A DNA stretch of 64,000 bases from an uncultured Luteitalea sp. (GTDB lineage: Bacteria > Acidobacteriota > Vicinamibacteria > Vicinamibacterales > Vicinamibacteraceae), in assembly GCA_934541105.1 (NCBI GenBank), contig CAKTDA010000001.1, positions 1 through 64,000 on the forward strand. Reading direction: 5' to 3'. The notes under the pieces were generated by a model, which saw only the letters and a program-made list of their open reading frames with translations, was not told the DNA's origin and ran no database searches. The translations under genes and the position numbers were made by a program. Shown here in pieces: positions 8,264-16,212 of this stretch; the first letter of the stretch is position 1; the number at the start of each line of letters is the position of its first letter.

Positions 8264-8951
8264 GCTGATACTGACAGTCTTCGCGGTGTGCGCACTCGCG
8301 CATGCCGACATCGCCGAGGCGCAGAAGGACGTGTCGCGCGACACGTACGACGCGGCCGTCACCCGCCACCTCGAGACCGCGCGGTCCCTCGCACGCGCAT
8401 CGGCGGTGCCTGCCGACGAACCCTCGATCGACTGGATCACGGGCCTCACCTCCGATCGGCGCGCCCGCTCGGTGAACGACCTTGTCACGGTCCGCGTGAT
8501 CGAGAACATTGAGGCAACCGGCAGCGCCGACTCGCGGCTCGACAAGAGCAGCAGTGCCAGCGCGGCCGTCCCGACGCTCTTCGGGCTCGAGACGAAGCTG
8601 CCGTCGGCAATCAATCCGGGCAACCTCGCGAGCATGAGCGCCGACAGCGAGTTCAAGGGCGGGGGCACGACAACCCGCACCAGCATGCTGACGGCGACGA
8701 TGACGGCGCGGGTGTCGGAGGTGTTGCCCAACGGCGACCTGGTGCTCGAGTCGGTGCGTGAGCTCGACCTGAACGGCGAGCGGCAGATCGTCGTGCTGAC
8801 CGGCATCGTCCGTCCGCAGGACGTGCGGCGCAACAACCAGGTGCTCTCGACCCAGATCGCGCAACTGCGCATCCAGTACTACGGCCGCGGGTTGATGAAG
8901 GACAACCTGAAGCCGGGCTGGCTCGTGCGCATCATGAACAAGATCTTCTGA
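8253..8951 (+). CDS. flgH: Flagellar L-ring protein FlgH
   Basis: FlgH builds the outer-membrane L ring; its presence implies a diderm envelope. The 232-residue protein has a signal peptide and the family core VNDLVTVRVIENIEATGSAD, KGGGTTTRTSMLTATMTARV, LPNGDLVLESVRELDLNGER, LTGIVRPQDVRRNN and the C-terminal GWLVRIMNKIF. FlgH is typically a lipoprotein. Here the only Cys near the N-terminus is C13 in FAVC, which lacks the small residue expected at -1, so a type I cleavage near AEAQ seems as likely. It is followed by flgI after 37 nt. Confidence 0.94.
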   Translation: MVRKLILTVFAVCALAHADIAEAQKDVSRDTYDAAVTRHLETARSLARASAVPADEPSIDWITGLTSDRRARSVNDLVTVRVIENIEATGSADSRLDKSSSASAAVPTLFGLETKLPSAINPGNLASMSADSEFKGGGTTTRTSMLTATMTARVSEVLPNGDLVLESVRELDLNGERQIVVLTGIVRPQDVRRNNQVLSTQIAQLRIQYYGRGLMKDNLKPGWLVRIMNKIF

Positions 8952-8988
8952 GAACGGCGGTCTGCTGGTGGCCTTACGGAGTGGAACC

Positions 8989-10116
8989 ATGTGTCGCGTA
9001 CTCGGGGCAGTCGTCGTGGCGGCAGCCGTGCTCGTGTCGGGCAGCTCGCCGCTGGCCGCACGCAGCGGGGCGTCGATGCGCGTAAAGGACGTCGCGTCGC
9101 TCGTCGGTGTCAGGCCGAGCCCGCTCATCGGCTACGGCCTGGTCATCGGGCTGAACCGCACCGGCGACAAGCGGCAGACGCTCTTCACCAACATGTCGCT
9201 CGCCAACAGCCTCGAGCGTTTCGGGATCGTCGTGACGCCCGAGATGATGAAGGTCGAGAACATCGCGGCCGTGATGGTGAGCGCGGAACTGCCGCCGTTT
9301 GCGCGGCCGGGCGTCAGGCTCGACATCCTCGTCTCGTCGATTGGCGACGCGCGCAGCCTGCAGGGCGGCACGCTCGTGCCGACGCCCCTGCGCGGGATGG
9401 ACGGCGAAGTCGTGGCGCTCGCCCAGGGCCCGTTGACGCTCGGCGGGTTCGGCGGAGGCAACGCCGCCAACGGCGTCCAGGTGAACCACCTCACGGCCGG
9501 CCGCGTGCCCGGTGGCGGCCTCGTGCAGGTGCAGCCGCGCGGCACCGTCCCCGATGGCGACCGCGTGCTCCTCGCCCTCAACACGCCCGACTTCTCGACG
9601 GCGTCACGGCTCGCGGCCGTCGTCGATGGCGCGCTCGGTGCCGGATCGGCGCGCGCGCTCGACCCGGCGACCGTGGCCATCGACGTGCCGGCGCACTTCC
9701 GCGGCAACATCCCCGAACTCATGGCGCGGATCGAGCCGCTGCCCGTCGTGTCCGACATGCCCGCGCGCGTGGTCATCAACGAGCGGACGGGCACCGTGGT
9801 CGTCGGCGCGCAGGTCACCCTCGGCGCAGCCGCCGTCGCGCACGGCACCCTCTCGGTCCGGATCGCGACGCGCTACGACGTCTCGCAGCCCAACCCGTCG
9901 TTCGGGCCCTCGCGCGCCGAGACGGTCGTCGTGCCCGATCAGCAGGTGGACGTCAAGGAGCGCGACGCACGGCTGATCGCGCTCGACGAGGGTGTCACGC
10001 TCGACGCGGTCGTCGGCGCGTTGAACTCGCTCGGCGTCACGCCCCGCGACATCATCGCCATCGTGCAGGCGCTCAAGGCGGCCGGGTCGCTGCGCGCCGA
10101 GATCGTGGTCATCTAG
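8989..10116 (+). CDS. flgI: Flagellar P-ring protein FlgI
   Basis: FlgI forms the periplasmic P ring around the rod. The 375-residue protein has a signal peptide (ending near LAAR) and family motifs VKDVASLVGVRPSPLIGYGL, VIGLNRTGDK, NIAAVMVSAELPPFARPG, GGTLVPTPLRGMDG, VINERTGTVVVGAQV and a C-terminal LNSLGVTPRDIIAIVQALK. ATG at 8989 is preferred over an in-frame GTG at 8968 because GGAG lies 8 nt upstream of it and because it directly begins the signal peptide. Confidence 0.96.
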   Translation: MCRVLGAVVVAAAVLVSGSSPLAARSGASMRVKDVASLVGVRPSPLIGYGLVIGLNRTGDKRQTLFTNMSLANSLERFGIVVTPEMMKVENIAAVMVSAELPPFARPGVRLDILVSSIGDARSLQGGTLVPTPLRGMDGEVVALAQGPLTLGGFGGGNAANGVQVNHLTAGRVPGGGLVQVQPRGTVPDGDRVLLALNTPDFSTASRLAAVVDGALGAGSARALDPATVAIDVPAHFRGNIPELMARIEPLPVVSDMPARVVINERTGTVVVGAQVTLGAAAVAHGTLSVRIATRYDVSQPNPSFGPSRAETVVVPDQQVDVKERDARLIALDEGVTLDAVVGALNSLGVTPRDIIAIVQALKAAGSLRAEIVVI

Positions 10117-10118
10117 CC

Positions 10119-11009
10119 ATGTCCGTCGATCGCAGGACCGCAATCGACCTGCCGGCACCCGGCGCGGACCGGCTGTCGTCGCTCGACCGCACGGCCGCCA
10201 CGCCGGGGGCCGAGCGCGAGAAGCTCGCGGACCTCGCCGCGCAGTTCGAGTCGATGCTGATGCTCGAGATGATCAAGCAGATGCGCCGGTCGCTGCTCGA
10301 CGAAGGCAGCGAAGGCGAAGGCCTCGGCAACGAGACGTACTCGTCCACGATCGACAGCGAACTGGCGACGCACCTGGCAAAGGCGGGTGGCATGGGCCTG
10401 ACGCCCATGCTCGTCGATGCCTGGGACCGCCGCAGCGCGCCGGCGGTTGCGCCCGGTTCTGCGGCGGTCGGCACCGTCGCCGACACCGCATCGGGAGCCT
10501 CGTCAGGTTCGGTCGCTTTGCTGACACCGGCCTCATCCGTGGTGTCGGCAGGCCGTCAGGTGGCACCGACGCCCACGGACGACCGCGACATCGCCGGAAC
10601 AGCAATTTCGCTCGACATGCAGGCCCGCGTGAGCTCTGCCTACGGCTGGCGGACCGATCCCTTCCGCGGGACGCAGAAATTCCACGGCGGCATCGACCTT
10701 GCAGCCCGATATGGCACCGAGGTGCCGGCCGCAGCGGCGGGCACGGTGGTCACGGCCGGGGAACAGGGCGCCTACGGGTTGACGGTCGTCATCCGTCATC
10801 CGAATGGCTACGAGTCGCGGTACGCACACCTGTCGTCGCTCGAGGTCAAGGCGGGCGACGCGGTCGGCCAGGGGCAGCACGTTGGGCGGGTAGGCAGCAC
10901 GGGTCGTTCGACGGCCCCCCACCTCCATTTCGAGGTGACGCAGGCCGGGCAGCGGGTGGACCCGGAGCGATTCGTCAGGAATTTGACGAGTGACATTAAA
11001 GGTCAGTGA
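10119..11009 (+). CDS. flgJ: FlgJ rod-binding domain fused to M23 (LytM-type) metallopeptidase
   Basis: The 296-residue protein joins two domains. Residues 33-103 match the N-terminal rod-capping domain of FlgJ (LADLAAQFESMLMLEMIKQM, ELATHLAKAGGMG). After a Ser/Ala-rich linker (104-160), residues 166-285 form an M23 peptidase with intact zinc and catalytic residues: H189 and D193 in HGGID, H237 in YAHLSS, and H268/H270 in HLH. In enteric FlgJ the muralytic domain is instead a glucosaminidase. The enzyme should cut cross-linked peptidoglycan peptides to let the rod through. It starts 2 nt after flgI. A sigma-28 promoter for flgM overlaps its last codons. Confidence 0.9.
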   Translation: MSVDRRTAIDLPAPGADRLSSLDRTAATPGAEREKLADLAAQFESMLMLEMIKQMRRSLLDEGSEGEGLGNETYSSTIDSELATHLAKAGGMGLTPMLVDAWDRRSAPAVAPGSAAVGTVADTASGASSGSVALLTPASSVVSAGRQVAPTPTDDRDIAGTAISLDMQARVSSAYGWRTDPFRGTQKFHGGIDLAARYGTEVPAAAAGTVVTAGEQGAYGLTVVIRHPNGYESRYAHLSSLEVKAGDAVGQGQHVGRVGSTGRSTAPHLHFEVTQAGQRVDPERFVRNLTSDIKGQ

Positions 11010-11023
11010 GCGGCTGCCGATTC
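10997..11023 (+). promoter_or_regulatory. Sigma-28 (FliA) promoter of flgM operon
   Basis: TAAAGGTC (10997-11004) and GCCGATTC (11016-11023) are separated by 11 bp, against the sigma-28 consensus TAAAGTTT-N11-GCCGATAA. It begins inside the end of flgJ and ends 46 nt before the flgM start, so flgM-flgN-flgK-flgL-fliW-csrA can be transcribed as a late operon separately from the rod genes. Confidence 0.8.
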
Positions 11024-11069
11024 CTGGTTCAAGCGCCGGCTGTCCCGCCGTGTGCGACAGGAGTAGACG

Positions 11070-11363
11070 ATGAAGATTCAGGGCGAGCGCCTGACGGGCG
11101 TACAGGATGCAGGCCAGACACAGCAGGTGGACGCAGCGGCCCGCCAGCGCACGCAGCAGGGGCGCGGCGCGGAGGGTGGCGATCGGGTCGAGGTGTCGGC
11201 CGATGCACGCCTGCTCGGGCAGGCCGTGGACGCCGCCGCCAGGTCCCCGGAGATCCGCCAGGATGTCGTCGAACGCGCGAAGGCGCGGCTCGCGGCCGGC
11301 GAGATCGGCAATGACGCCGAGCGGCTTGCCGATCGGATGATCGACAGCTTCATGGCGAAGTAG
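11070..11363 (+). CDS. flgM: Anti-sigma-28 factor FlgM
   Basis: FlgM holds FliA inactive until the hook-basal body is complete and is then exported. The 97-residue protein has the typical disordered, Gln/Ala-rich N-terminal half starting MKIQGERLTG and the helical sigma-binding C-terminal half (VSADARLLGQAVDAA, SPEIRQDVVERAKARLAAGE and a final ADRMIDSFMAK). An AGGAG ribosome site precedes the ATG. It has its own sigma-28 promoter, the usual autoregulatory arrangement. Confidence 0.9.
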   Translation: MKIQGERLTGVQDAGQTQQVDAAARQRTQQGRGAEGGDRVEVSADARLLGQAVDAAARSPEIRQDVVERAKARLAAGEIGNDAERLADRMIDSFMAK

Positions 11364-11379
11364 GCCGGACCGTCCGGCC
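11363..11379. repeat. 8-bp inverted repeat after flgM
   Basis: GGCCGGAC and GTCCGGCC are separated by one base, directly at the flgM stop and 20 nt before flgN. There is no T-run, so this is more likely an RNA-stability or partial attenuation hairpin than a terminator. Nearly the same arms (GCCGGAC/GTCCGGC) recur at 52737-52752 after another gene. Confidence 0.6.
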
Positions 11380-11398
11380 AGAAGGCGAAGCGCGCGCG

Positions 11399-11761
11399 AT
11401 GCCTCACCCCACACGATTGCAGGCTGCGGCCAGCGACTTGACGACCGCCCTCGAGGCGCTCGCCGGGGCGCTGGCGCACGCGCGCGTCGAGGAGGCGGAG
11501 GGGTGCGAGCCGCTCATCCAGCGCCATGCCGCCGCGTTTCGCGAGGCGGCACTTGCGGCCGCCGCCACCGACGACCGTCTCGATACGGCGGCCGCGCAGC
11601 GCATGGCCCTCGCGCTCAGAAGCTGCCGCCGGCTCGGTGCGTCGCTCGAGTGGCTGGCCGGACCGCACGTCACACAAACCGATGCACCTCGCGGCTACAC
11701 CCCCGTGGGGCAGCCCCTGCCGCCCGGCGGCGAGGGCGTCATCCTGACCGCGAGGGGCTGA
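11399..11761 (+). CDS. flgN: Putative FlgN-type export chaperone for FlgK/FlgL
   Basis: The 120-residue protein is mostly helical (residues 5-85) with a disordered Gly/Pro-rich tail, and lies between flgM and flgK, where flgN normally sits. Sequence similarity to FlgN is weak by eye (heptad-like Ala/Leu/Glu pattern, single domain), so the call rests mainly on size, helicity and position. FlgN escorts the hook-filament junction proteins to the FlhA gate. It ends in a TGAATG junction with flgK, consistent with coupled translation of chaperone and substrate. Confidence 0.6.
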   Translation: MPHPTRLQAAASDLTTALEALAGALAHARVEEAEGCEPLIQRHAAAFREAALAAAATDDRLDTAAAQRMALALRSCRRLGASLEWLAGPHVTQTDAPRGYTPVGQPLPPGGEGVILTARG

Positions 11762-13126
11762 ATGTCGCTGTTCGGCATGCTCGGTATGGCGTCGAGGGCA
11801 CTCGACGCGCAGCGCTTCGGCCTCGACGTCGTCGGCAACAACCTCGCCAACGTCAACACAGCCGGCTATTCACGACGCGTGATCGACTACGGCGCCGTGC
11901 CGCCCGTGGATCGCTTCTCGGCGGGCACGGGCGTGGACGTGCTCGGCGTGCGCTCGACGCGCGACCGCCTCTACGACAAGCGCCTGTTCGACGAGTCGCC
12001 GCTCGAGCAGCAGCATGCGGCCCTGGCCGACGCGCTCGGCCTGTCGGAGGTCGCGCTCGGGCAGCCGGGCAGCTCGATCGACGCCGCACTCGCCGACTTC
12101 TTCGACGCCTTCGCGGCGCTTGCCGACACGCCGCAGTCGCCGACGGCCCGCCAGCAGGTCGTGACCCAGGGGCAGGCGCTGGCCGGGGCCTTCAACGGCA
12201 TGGCCACGCGACTCGCCGATGCCACGAGTGCCGCCGACGCCCGCGTGCGCGACGACATCCAGCAGATCAACGCCCTCACGAGCCGCATCGCCTCGCTGAA
12301 CAAGTCGATCGCGTCGTCGGACCCGTCACAGGCGCTCCACCTCCGTGACGAGCAGACCGAAGCCGTCAAGGAGCTGAGCGGGCTCATCGGCACGCAGGTG
12401 CTCGACCTCGCCGACGGCACGGTCCAGGTCGCGACCCGGTCGGGACGCCCTCTGGTGATTGGCGCCAACGCGTATGCGCTCGCCATCGACAACGCGCCGC
12501 TCACCGGCCACGCGCGCGTCCTGTCAAACGGGGTAGACATCACGGCGGAGATCGGCGACGGTCACCTCGGCGGGTTGATCCAGGCGCGCGACGGCCAGAT
12601 GCCGGCGTACGCCTCGCAGCTCGATGCACTCGCGCATGCCGTGGCCACGCAGGTGAACAGCGTCCACGGCGCGGGGTACGACCTCTCCGGCGCGCCAGGC
12701 GTGTCGTTCTTCACGCCGCCCTCCACGGTGGCCGGCACGGCAGCCACGCTGCAGATGAACGCCGCGGTCGCAGGCAACCCGTCGCTCGTCGCCGCCGCGG
12801 GCATTGCCGCCCCCGGCGACAACCAGGCGGCGCGCGCGCTGGCCGATCTGCGCGACGCCTCAATCGTCGGAGGTGCGACGGCCGACGATGCGTGGACGTC
12901 GCTCGCGTACCAGGTTGGCAGCGACGTCAGCCGCGCCAGGGCGGAGCAGTCGAGCCGCAGCGAGATCGTGATGCAGATCGAGCAGTTGCGCGACAGCGTC
13001 TCCGGCGTCTCGATCGACGAGGAGGCGGCGATGATGCTGCGCTTCCAGCGCGCCTACGAAGCCAACGCACGGTTCTTCACCGTCATCGACGAGACGCTGC
13101 AGACGCTGCTGTCCCTGAAGCGCTGA
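11762..13126 (+). CDS. flgK: Hook-filament junction protein FlgK (HAP1)
   Basis: FlgK is the first of two junction proteins between hook and filament. The 454-residue protein opens with LFGMLGMASRALDAQRFGLD and the signature VVGNNLANVNTAGYSRRVID, and closes with VSGVSIDEEAAMMLRFQRAY and a final helix containing FFTVIDETLQTLLSLKR. The middle carries the typical variable domains, including the internal motif VNSVHGAGYDLSG. It starts one base after the flgN stop and is followed 19 nt later by flgL. Confidence 0.95.
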   Translation: MSLFGMLGMASRALDAQRFGLDVVGNNLANVNTAGYSRRVIDYGAVPPVDRFSAGTGVDVLGVRSTRDRLYDKRLFDESPLEQQHAALADALGLSEVALGQPGSSIDAALADFFDAFAALADTPQSPTARQQVVTQGQALAGAFNGMATRLADATSAADARVRDDIQQINALTSRIASLNKSIASSDPSQALHLRDEQTEAVKELSGLIGTQVLDLADGTVQVATRSGRPLVIGANAYALAIDNAPLTGHARVLSNGVDITAEIGDGHLGGLIQARDGQMPAYASQLDALAHAVATQVNSVHGAGYDLSGAPGVSFFTPPSTVAGTAATLQMNAAVAGNPSLVAAAGIAAPGDNQAARALADLRDASIVGGATADDAWTSLAYQVGSDVSRARAEQSSRSEIVMQIEQLRDSVSGVSIDEEAAMMLRFQRAYEANARFFTVIDETLQTLLSLKR

Positions 13127-13145
13127 AGCACTGACCGAGGGATTC

Positions 13146-14039
13146 ATGTTCCGCGTCACCGAGAACACCATCCACCGCAACTCGCTGCGCGACATCCAGC
13201 GCACGGCCGAGGCGTTCGCGCGAGCGCAGCAGCAGGTCTCCTCCGGCCGGCGGCTCGACCGCGCCAGCGACGACCCGGCCGCCGCCGTCGTCGCGCTCAA
13301 GGAGCGCGCCGAGATCCGGTCCGTGGATCGGTACCGCGAGGCCAACGACTCGGTTGATGCGCGCCTGCGCGTCGTGGACACGGTGTTGAGCGACATCATC
13401 TCGAGCATCACGACGGCGACGTCGCGGGCGGCCGCCGGCCGCACCACGGTGCTGACCGCCGAACAGCGCGAGGCCGTCGCCCTCGAGATCGACGGCGCAC
13501 GCGAGGCGATCTTCACGGCCGTCAACACCAGCTTCCGGGGCGTCTTCCTCTTCGCGGGTGCCAACAACACGACCGCGCCATACAGCAAGGCGGGCATCGC
13601 GGTCTCGGCCTACCAGGGCGACGCCAACGTCGTGCGCGTGGACACGTCGCGGACCTCGACGGCCGCGGTCACGCTCGATGGCGGGGCCGTGATGCAGGGT
13701 GGTGCCGCGCAGGACCTCTTCCAGGTGCTCGACGGGCTCGCGACGGCCGTGCGCAACGGCGACATGGCGAGCATCGACGCCGGCATCGCGAGCCTCGACG
13801 AGGCGTTCACGCGCGTGACCACCGCCCAGAGCGGCGTCGGCGCGACGTTGTCGGCGCTGCCGACCGAGAAGGCGCGCCTCGACGAGATGCGGCGCGCCAG
13901 CGACGGCCGGCGCTCGCAGGCCGAGGAGATCAGCCTTGCCGAGGCCATCTCCGAGATGACCCGGGCGCAGCAGGCGCAGCAGGTGGCCATTGCCGCCGCC
14001 GGCACGAGCCAGAAGCGGTCGCTCATGGACTACCTGTGA
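13146..14039 (+). CDS. flgL: Hook-filament junction protein FlgL (HAP3)
   Basis: FlgL is the second junction protein and a flagellin relative. The 297-residue protein shows the N-terminal MFRVTENTIHRNSLRDIQRT, the flagellin-like QQQVSSGRRLDRASDDPAAA and the C-terminal SLAEAISEMTRAQQAQQVAI followed by AAAGTSQKRSLMDYL. A short ribosome site (GAGGGA) precedes ATG 13146. The stop overlaps the fliW start (TGATG). Confidence 0.95.
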   Translation: MFRVTENTIHRNSLRDIQRTAEAFARAQQQVSSGRRLDRASDDPAAAVVALKERAEIRSVDRYREANDSVDARLRVVDTVLSDIISSITTATSRAAAGRTTVLTAEQREAVALEIDGAREAIFTAVNTSFRGVFLFAGANNTTAPYSKAGIAVSAYQGDANVVRVDTSRTSTAAVTLDGGAVMQGGAAQDLFQVLDGLATAVRNGDMASIDAGIASLDEAFTRVTTAQSGVGATLSALPTEKARLDEMRRASDGRRSQAEEISLAEAISEMTRAQQAQQVAIAAAGTSQKRSLMDYL

Positions 14040-14485
14040 TGACAACACGCACGCCAGGCGACGCGACCCGCGTCGACACCGCCTTCGGGTCGTTCGAGGT
14101 CGCCCCGCGCGACATCGTCGCGTTTCCCGCCGGCCTGCCCGGCTTCGAGGAGTGCCACCGGTTCGTCGTCCTCTCGTCGCGCGAACTCGACCCGTTCAAG
14201 TGCCTGCAGTCGGTGGACGGGCCGTCGGCGTCGTTTCTCGCGGTCGATCCGCGCCGTGTCTTTCCCGACTACCGCTGCGTGCTGTCCGAGGTGGACCGCG
14301 CGCGCCTCGGCAGTCCCGATCCGGAGGCGCTCGTGTGGCTCGCGGTGGTGACGGTGCAGGCCGAGCAGACGCTCGTCAACCTGCGCGCGCCCGTCGTGGT
14401 CAATCCCGAGCGGATGCTGGGCTATCAGCTGATGCCGTCAAACAGCCTGTACCCGCTGCGGTTCGAGCTGGCGCAGCTGTACTGA
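14039..14485 (+). CDS. fliW: Flagellar assembly factor FliW
   Basis: FliW binds flagellin or, when flagellin has been exported, CsrA; binding relieves CsrA repression of flagellin mRNA (known for the Bacillus and Campylobacter systems). The 148-residue protein has the family features DTAFGSFEVAPRDIVAFPAG followed by LPGFEECHRFVV, FLAVDPRRVFPDY and VNLRAPVVVNPERMLGYQLM. ATG 14039 shares one base with the flgL stop; a GTG three bases upstream is an alternative. csrA follows after 13 nt, preserving the partner pair. Confidence 0.95.
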   Translation: MTTRTPGDATRVDTAFGSFEVAPRDIVAFPAGLPGFEECHRFVVLSSRELDPFKCLQSVDGPSASFLAVDPRRVFPDYRCVLSEVDRARLGSPDPEALVWLAVVTVQAEQTLVNLRAPVVVNPERMLGYQLMPSNSLYPLRFELAQLY

Positions 14486-14498
14486 ACGAGGAGCCGAC

Positions 14499-14738
14499 GT
14501 GCTGGTGTTCACGCGCCGCCGCAACGAAGCGATCATCGTGGCCGATGGCATCGAGATCCGGGTGCTCCGGGTCAGCAAGGACACCGTGCGCCTCGGCGTG
14601 ACGGCGCCGGCGGACGTGCCCGTGCACCGGCAGGAGGTCTACGATCAGATCCGTGAGGAGAACCGGCGGGCTGCGGCGCCGACGGCGTTGCCGGCGGCCC
14701 TCGGCCACCTCACCAGACAGACAGACGAGGTACCGTGA
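14499..14738 (+). CDS. csrA: Carbon storage regulator / translational repressor CsrA
   Basis: CsrA is a dimeric RNA-binding protein that blocks ribosome access at GGA motifs. The 79-residue protein has MLVFTRRRNEAIIVADGIEI, RVSKDTVRLGVTAPADVPVH and RQEVYDQIREENRRAA, including the conserved Arg of the VHRQEVY region, and a roughly 15-residue tail longer than the minimal family. GTG start with GAACGAGGAG upstream. Its place after fliW and in a sigma-28 operon points to control of flagellin synthesis. A candidate target hairpin is in the leader of the flagellin gene ending at 18927. The stop overlaps the GNAT gene (GTGA). Confidence 0.96.
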   Translation: MLVFTRRRNEAIIVADGIEIRVLRVSKDTVRLGVTAPADVPVHRQEVYDQIREENRRAAAPTALPAALGHLTRQTDEVP

Positions 14739-15682
14739 GACTCGACGACTGGCGCAACCTGCCGGCCGGCGCGATGCGGCCGGTGTACGAGGCCGAGCGT
14801 ACCCGCTGGGCCAACGGCCTGCAGTGGGATCTCGGTCCCTCGCTGCAGATCCTCGAGCACGCACGCGCCGCGGGCACGCTGCCCGGGCTCGTCGTCCGCG
14901 GGCCCGGGCAGAGCGTGGTCGGCTGGACCTACTTCATGGTGCAGCACGGCGTGCTGCAGATCGGGGCGTTGCAGGCACGCACCGCCGATGGCGTGCGCCT
15001 GCTGCTCGACGCGATCTTCAAGGCGCCCGAGGCGTCGCTCGCGCACGAGGTCCTGCTGTTTGTCTATCCCGACAGCCCGGCCTGCGAGAGTGCCTTGCAG
15101 CGCCGGCGCTTCGACGTGTCGCGCTACTGGTACCTGCGGCGCATGCTCGACAGGTCGTGCGTGCGTCCGGTGGAGCCCGGCCTCCGTTCCCTGCAGGAAG
15201 GCGACGGCCCCGATGTCGTGCGCCTCTTCGCGCGCGCCTACGCCGGTGTGCCGGCCGCCCGGTGCTTCGCGCCCAACGGACGCCTCGACGAGTGGGCACA
15301 GTACACGGGGCAGTTGATGCGGGGCACGGCGCTCGGTACATGGGTCCCCGACGCGAGCATGGCGGCACCCGCGCCAATCCGCGGCACGCTCGCGGGCGCC
15401 TCGATCGTCACGGCGCTCGCGCCGTCGACGCTTCACCTGGCGCAGATTGCCGTCGATCCGCTCGCGCGCCGGCAGCGCCTTGCCAGCCGCATGCTCGACG
15501 CGCTGCTTGCATGGGGCGTGGAGCACGAGCAGTCGGTGGCCACGCTCCTCGTGAGTGAACAGAACACCGCCGCGCGGGCGCTCTACGACGCACGCGGCTT
15601 CCTGCCCACGGGCTACTTCCTGCATGCCGAGCGCCCGCTCGGCCGCCGCGTGATGCCGCGGCCCGTTGCCGCCACGGCCTGA
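14735..15682 (+). CDS. Tandem GNAT-family acetyltransferase coupled to csrA
   Basis: The 315-residue protein looks like two GNAT folds. The C-terminal one is clearer: LAQIAVDPLARRQRLASRML is the acetyl-CoA-binding motif A, and EQNTAARALYDARGF is the usual motif B. The N-terminal half carries the GNAT-like strand pattern LPGLVVRGPGQSVVGWTYFM but no clear CoA loop. GTG 14735 overlaps the csrA stop by 4 nt, so it belongs to the late flagellar operon. Possible roles are acetylation of flagellin, or the N-acetyl step of the amino-sugar pathway encoded at 20.7-26.4 kb, which has no acetyltransferase of its own here. Substrate unproven. Confidence 0.8.
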   Translation: MRLDDWRNLPAGAMRPVYEAERTRWANGLQWDLGPSLQILEHARAAGTLPGLVVRGPGQSVVGWTYFMVQHGVLQIGALQARTADGVRLLLDAIFKAPEASLAHEVLLFVYPDSPACESALQRRRFDVSRYWYLRRMLDRSCVRPVEPGLRSLQEGDGPDVVRLFARAYAGVPAARCFAPNGRLDEWAQYTGQLMRGTALGTWVPDASMAAPAPIRGTLAGASIVTALAPSTLHLAQIAVDPLARRQRLASRMLDALLAWGVEHEQSVATLLVSEQNTAARALYDARGFLPTGYFLHAERPLGRRVMPRPVAATA

Positions 15683-15687
15683 GAGAC

Positions 15688-16212
15688 CTATCCGCGGCCG
15701 GTGAAGAGTCCGGCTGACGACTGGGGTTGCTGCAGCGTTCGCCGATAGGCCGCGAGGGTGGCCTCGCCGGCCTCGATGTCCTGCGCAGCCGCGCGCCGGT
15801 CCGTGTCGGCCTGGCGCAAGACCTCGAGGCTCTCGGCATCGAGCTCCATGATGTGCGCGACGAGCTGGCCGACGCGGCGATGCCGTTCGGCGACGCCGGC
15901 AAACCCGGGCAACTCGCGGGCGTTGGCGAGGTGCGCCGCGATGTGCGCGCGCAGCGGGGCGATCTGCTGCTCGAGCGCGACGAGTGCGGCAAGGTGCCGC
16001 TCGCGCTCGGCGCCGAGCCTCGTGAGGTCATCGGCTGCCGGTGGGTGGGGAAGTGCGCGCTGACGGGTCGCGACGTCGTCGAGCGCCGCGAGCAGCGGGA
16101 GTTCGGCGTCGAGGCCCGTGCGGTAGTCGGCGAGCACCGTAGCGAGATGGGCGGTCAAGAGGGCAGCCCTCCGGCTGGCCGCGTCAGGCCGCCGGCGATG
16201 GCTGGGCGGCAA
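15688..16212 (-). CDS. Small helical protein downstream of fliS, putative FliT-like chaperone
   Basis: The product (up to 174 residues) is almost wholly helical, rich in Ala, Leu, Arg and Glu, with coiled-coil potential (LEQQIAPLRAHIAAHLANAR, VGQLVAHIMELDAESLEVLR). It follows fliD-fliS on the same strand, where fliT commonly lies. The direct sequence signature is weak, so the name is positional. The annotated start overlaps fliS by 29 nt; a TTG at 16157 would give a shorter protein that starts after fliS ends. It converges with the GNAT gene, with only 5 nt between the stops and no terminator visible. Confidence 0.6.
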   Translation of the reverse strand: MPPSHRRRPDAASRRAALLTAHLATVLADYRTGLDAELPLLAALDDVATRQRALPHPPAADDLTRLGAERERHLAALVALEQQIAPLRAHIAAHLANARELPGFAGVAERHRRVGQLVAHIMELDAESLEVLRQADTDRRAAAQDIEAGEATLAAYRRTLQQPQSSAGLFTGRG

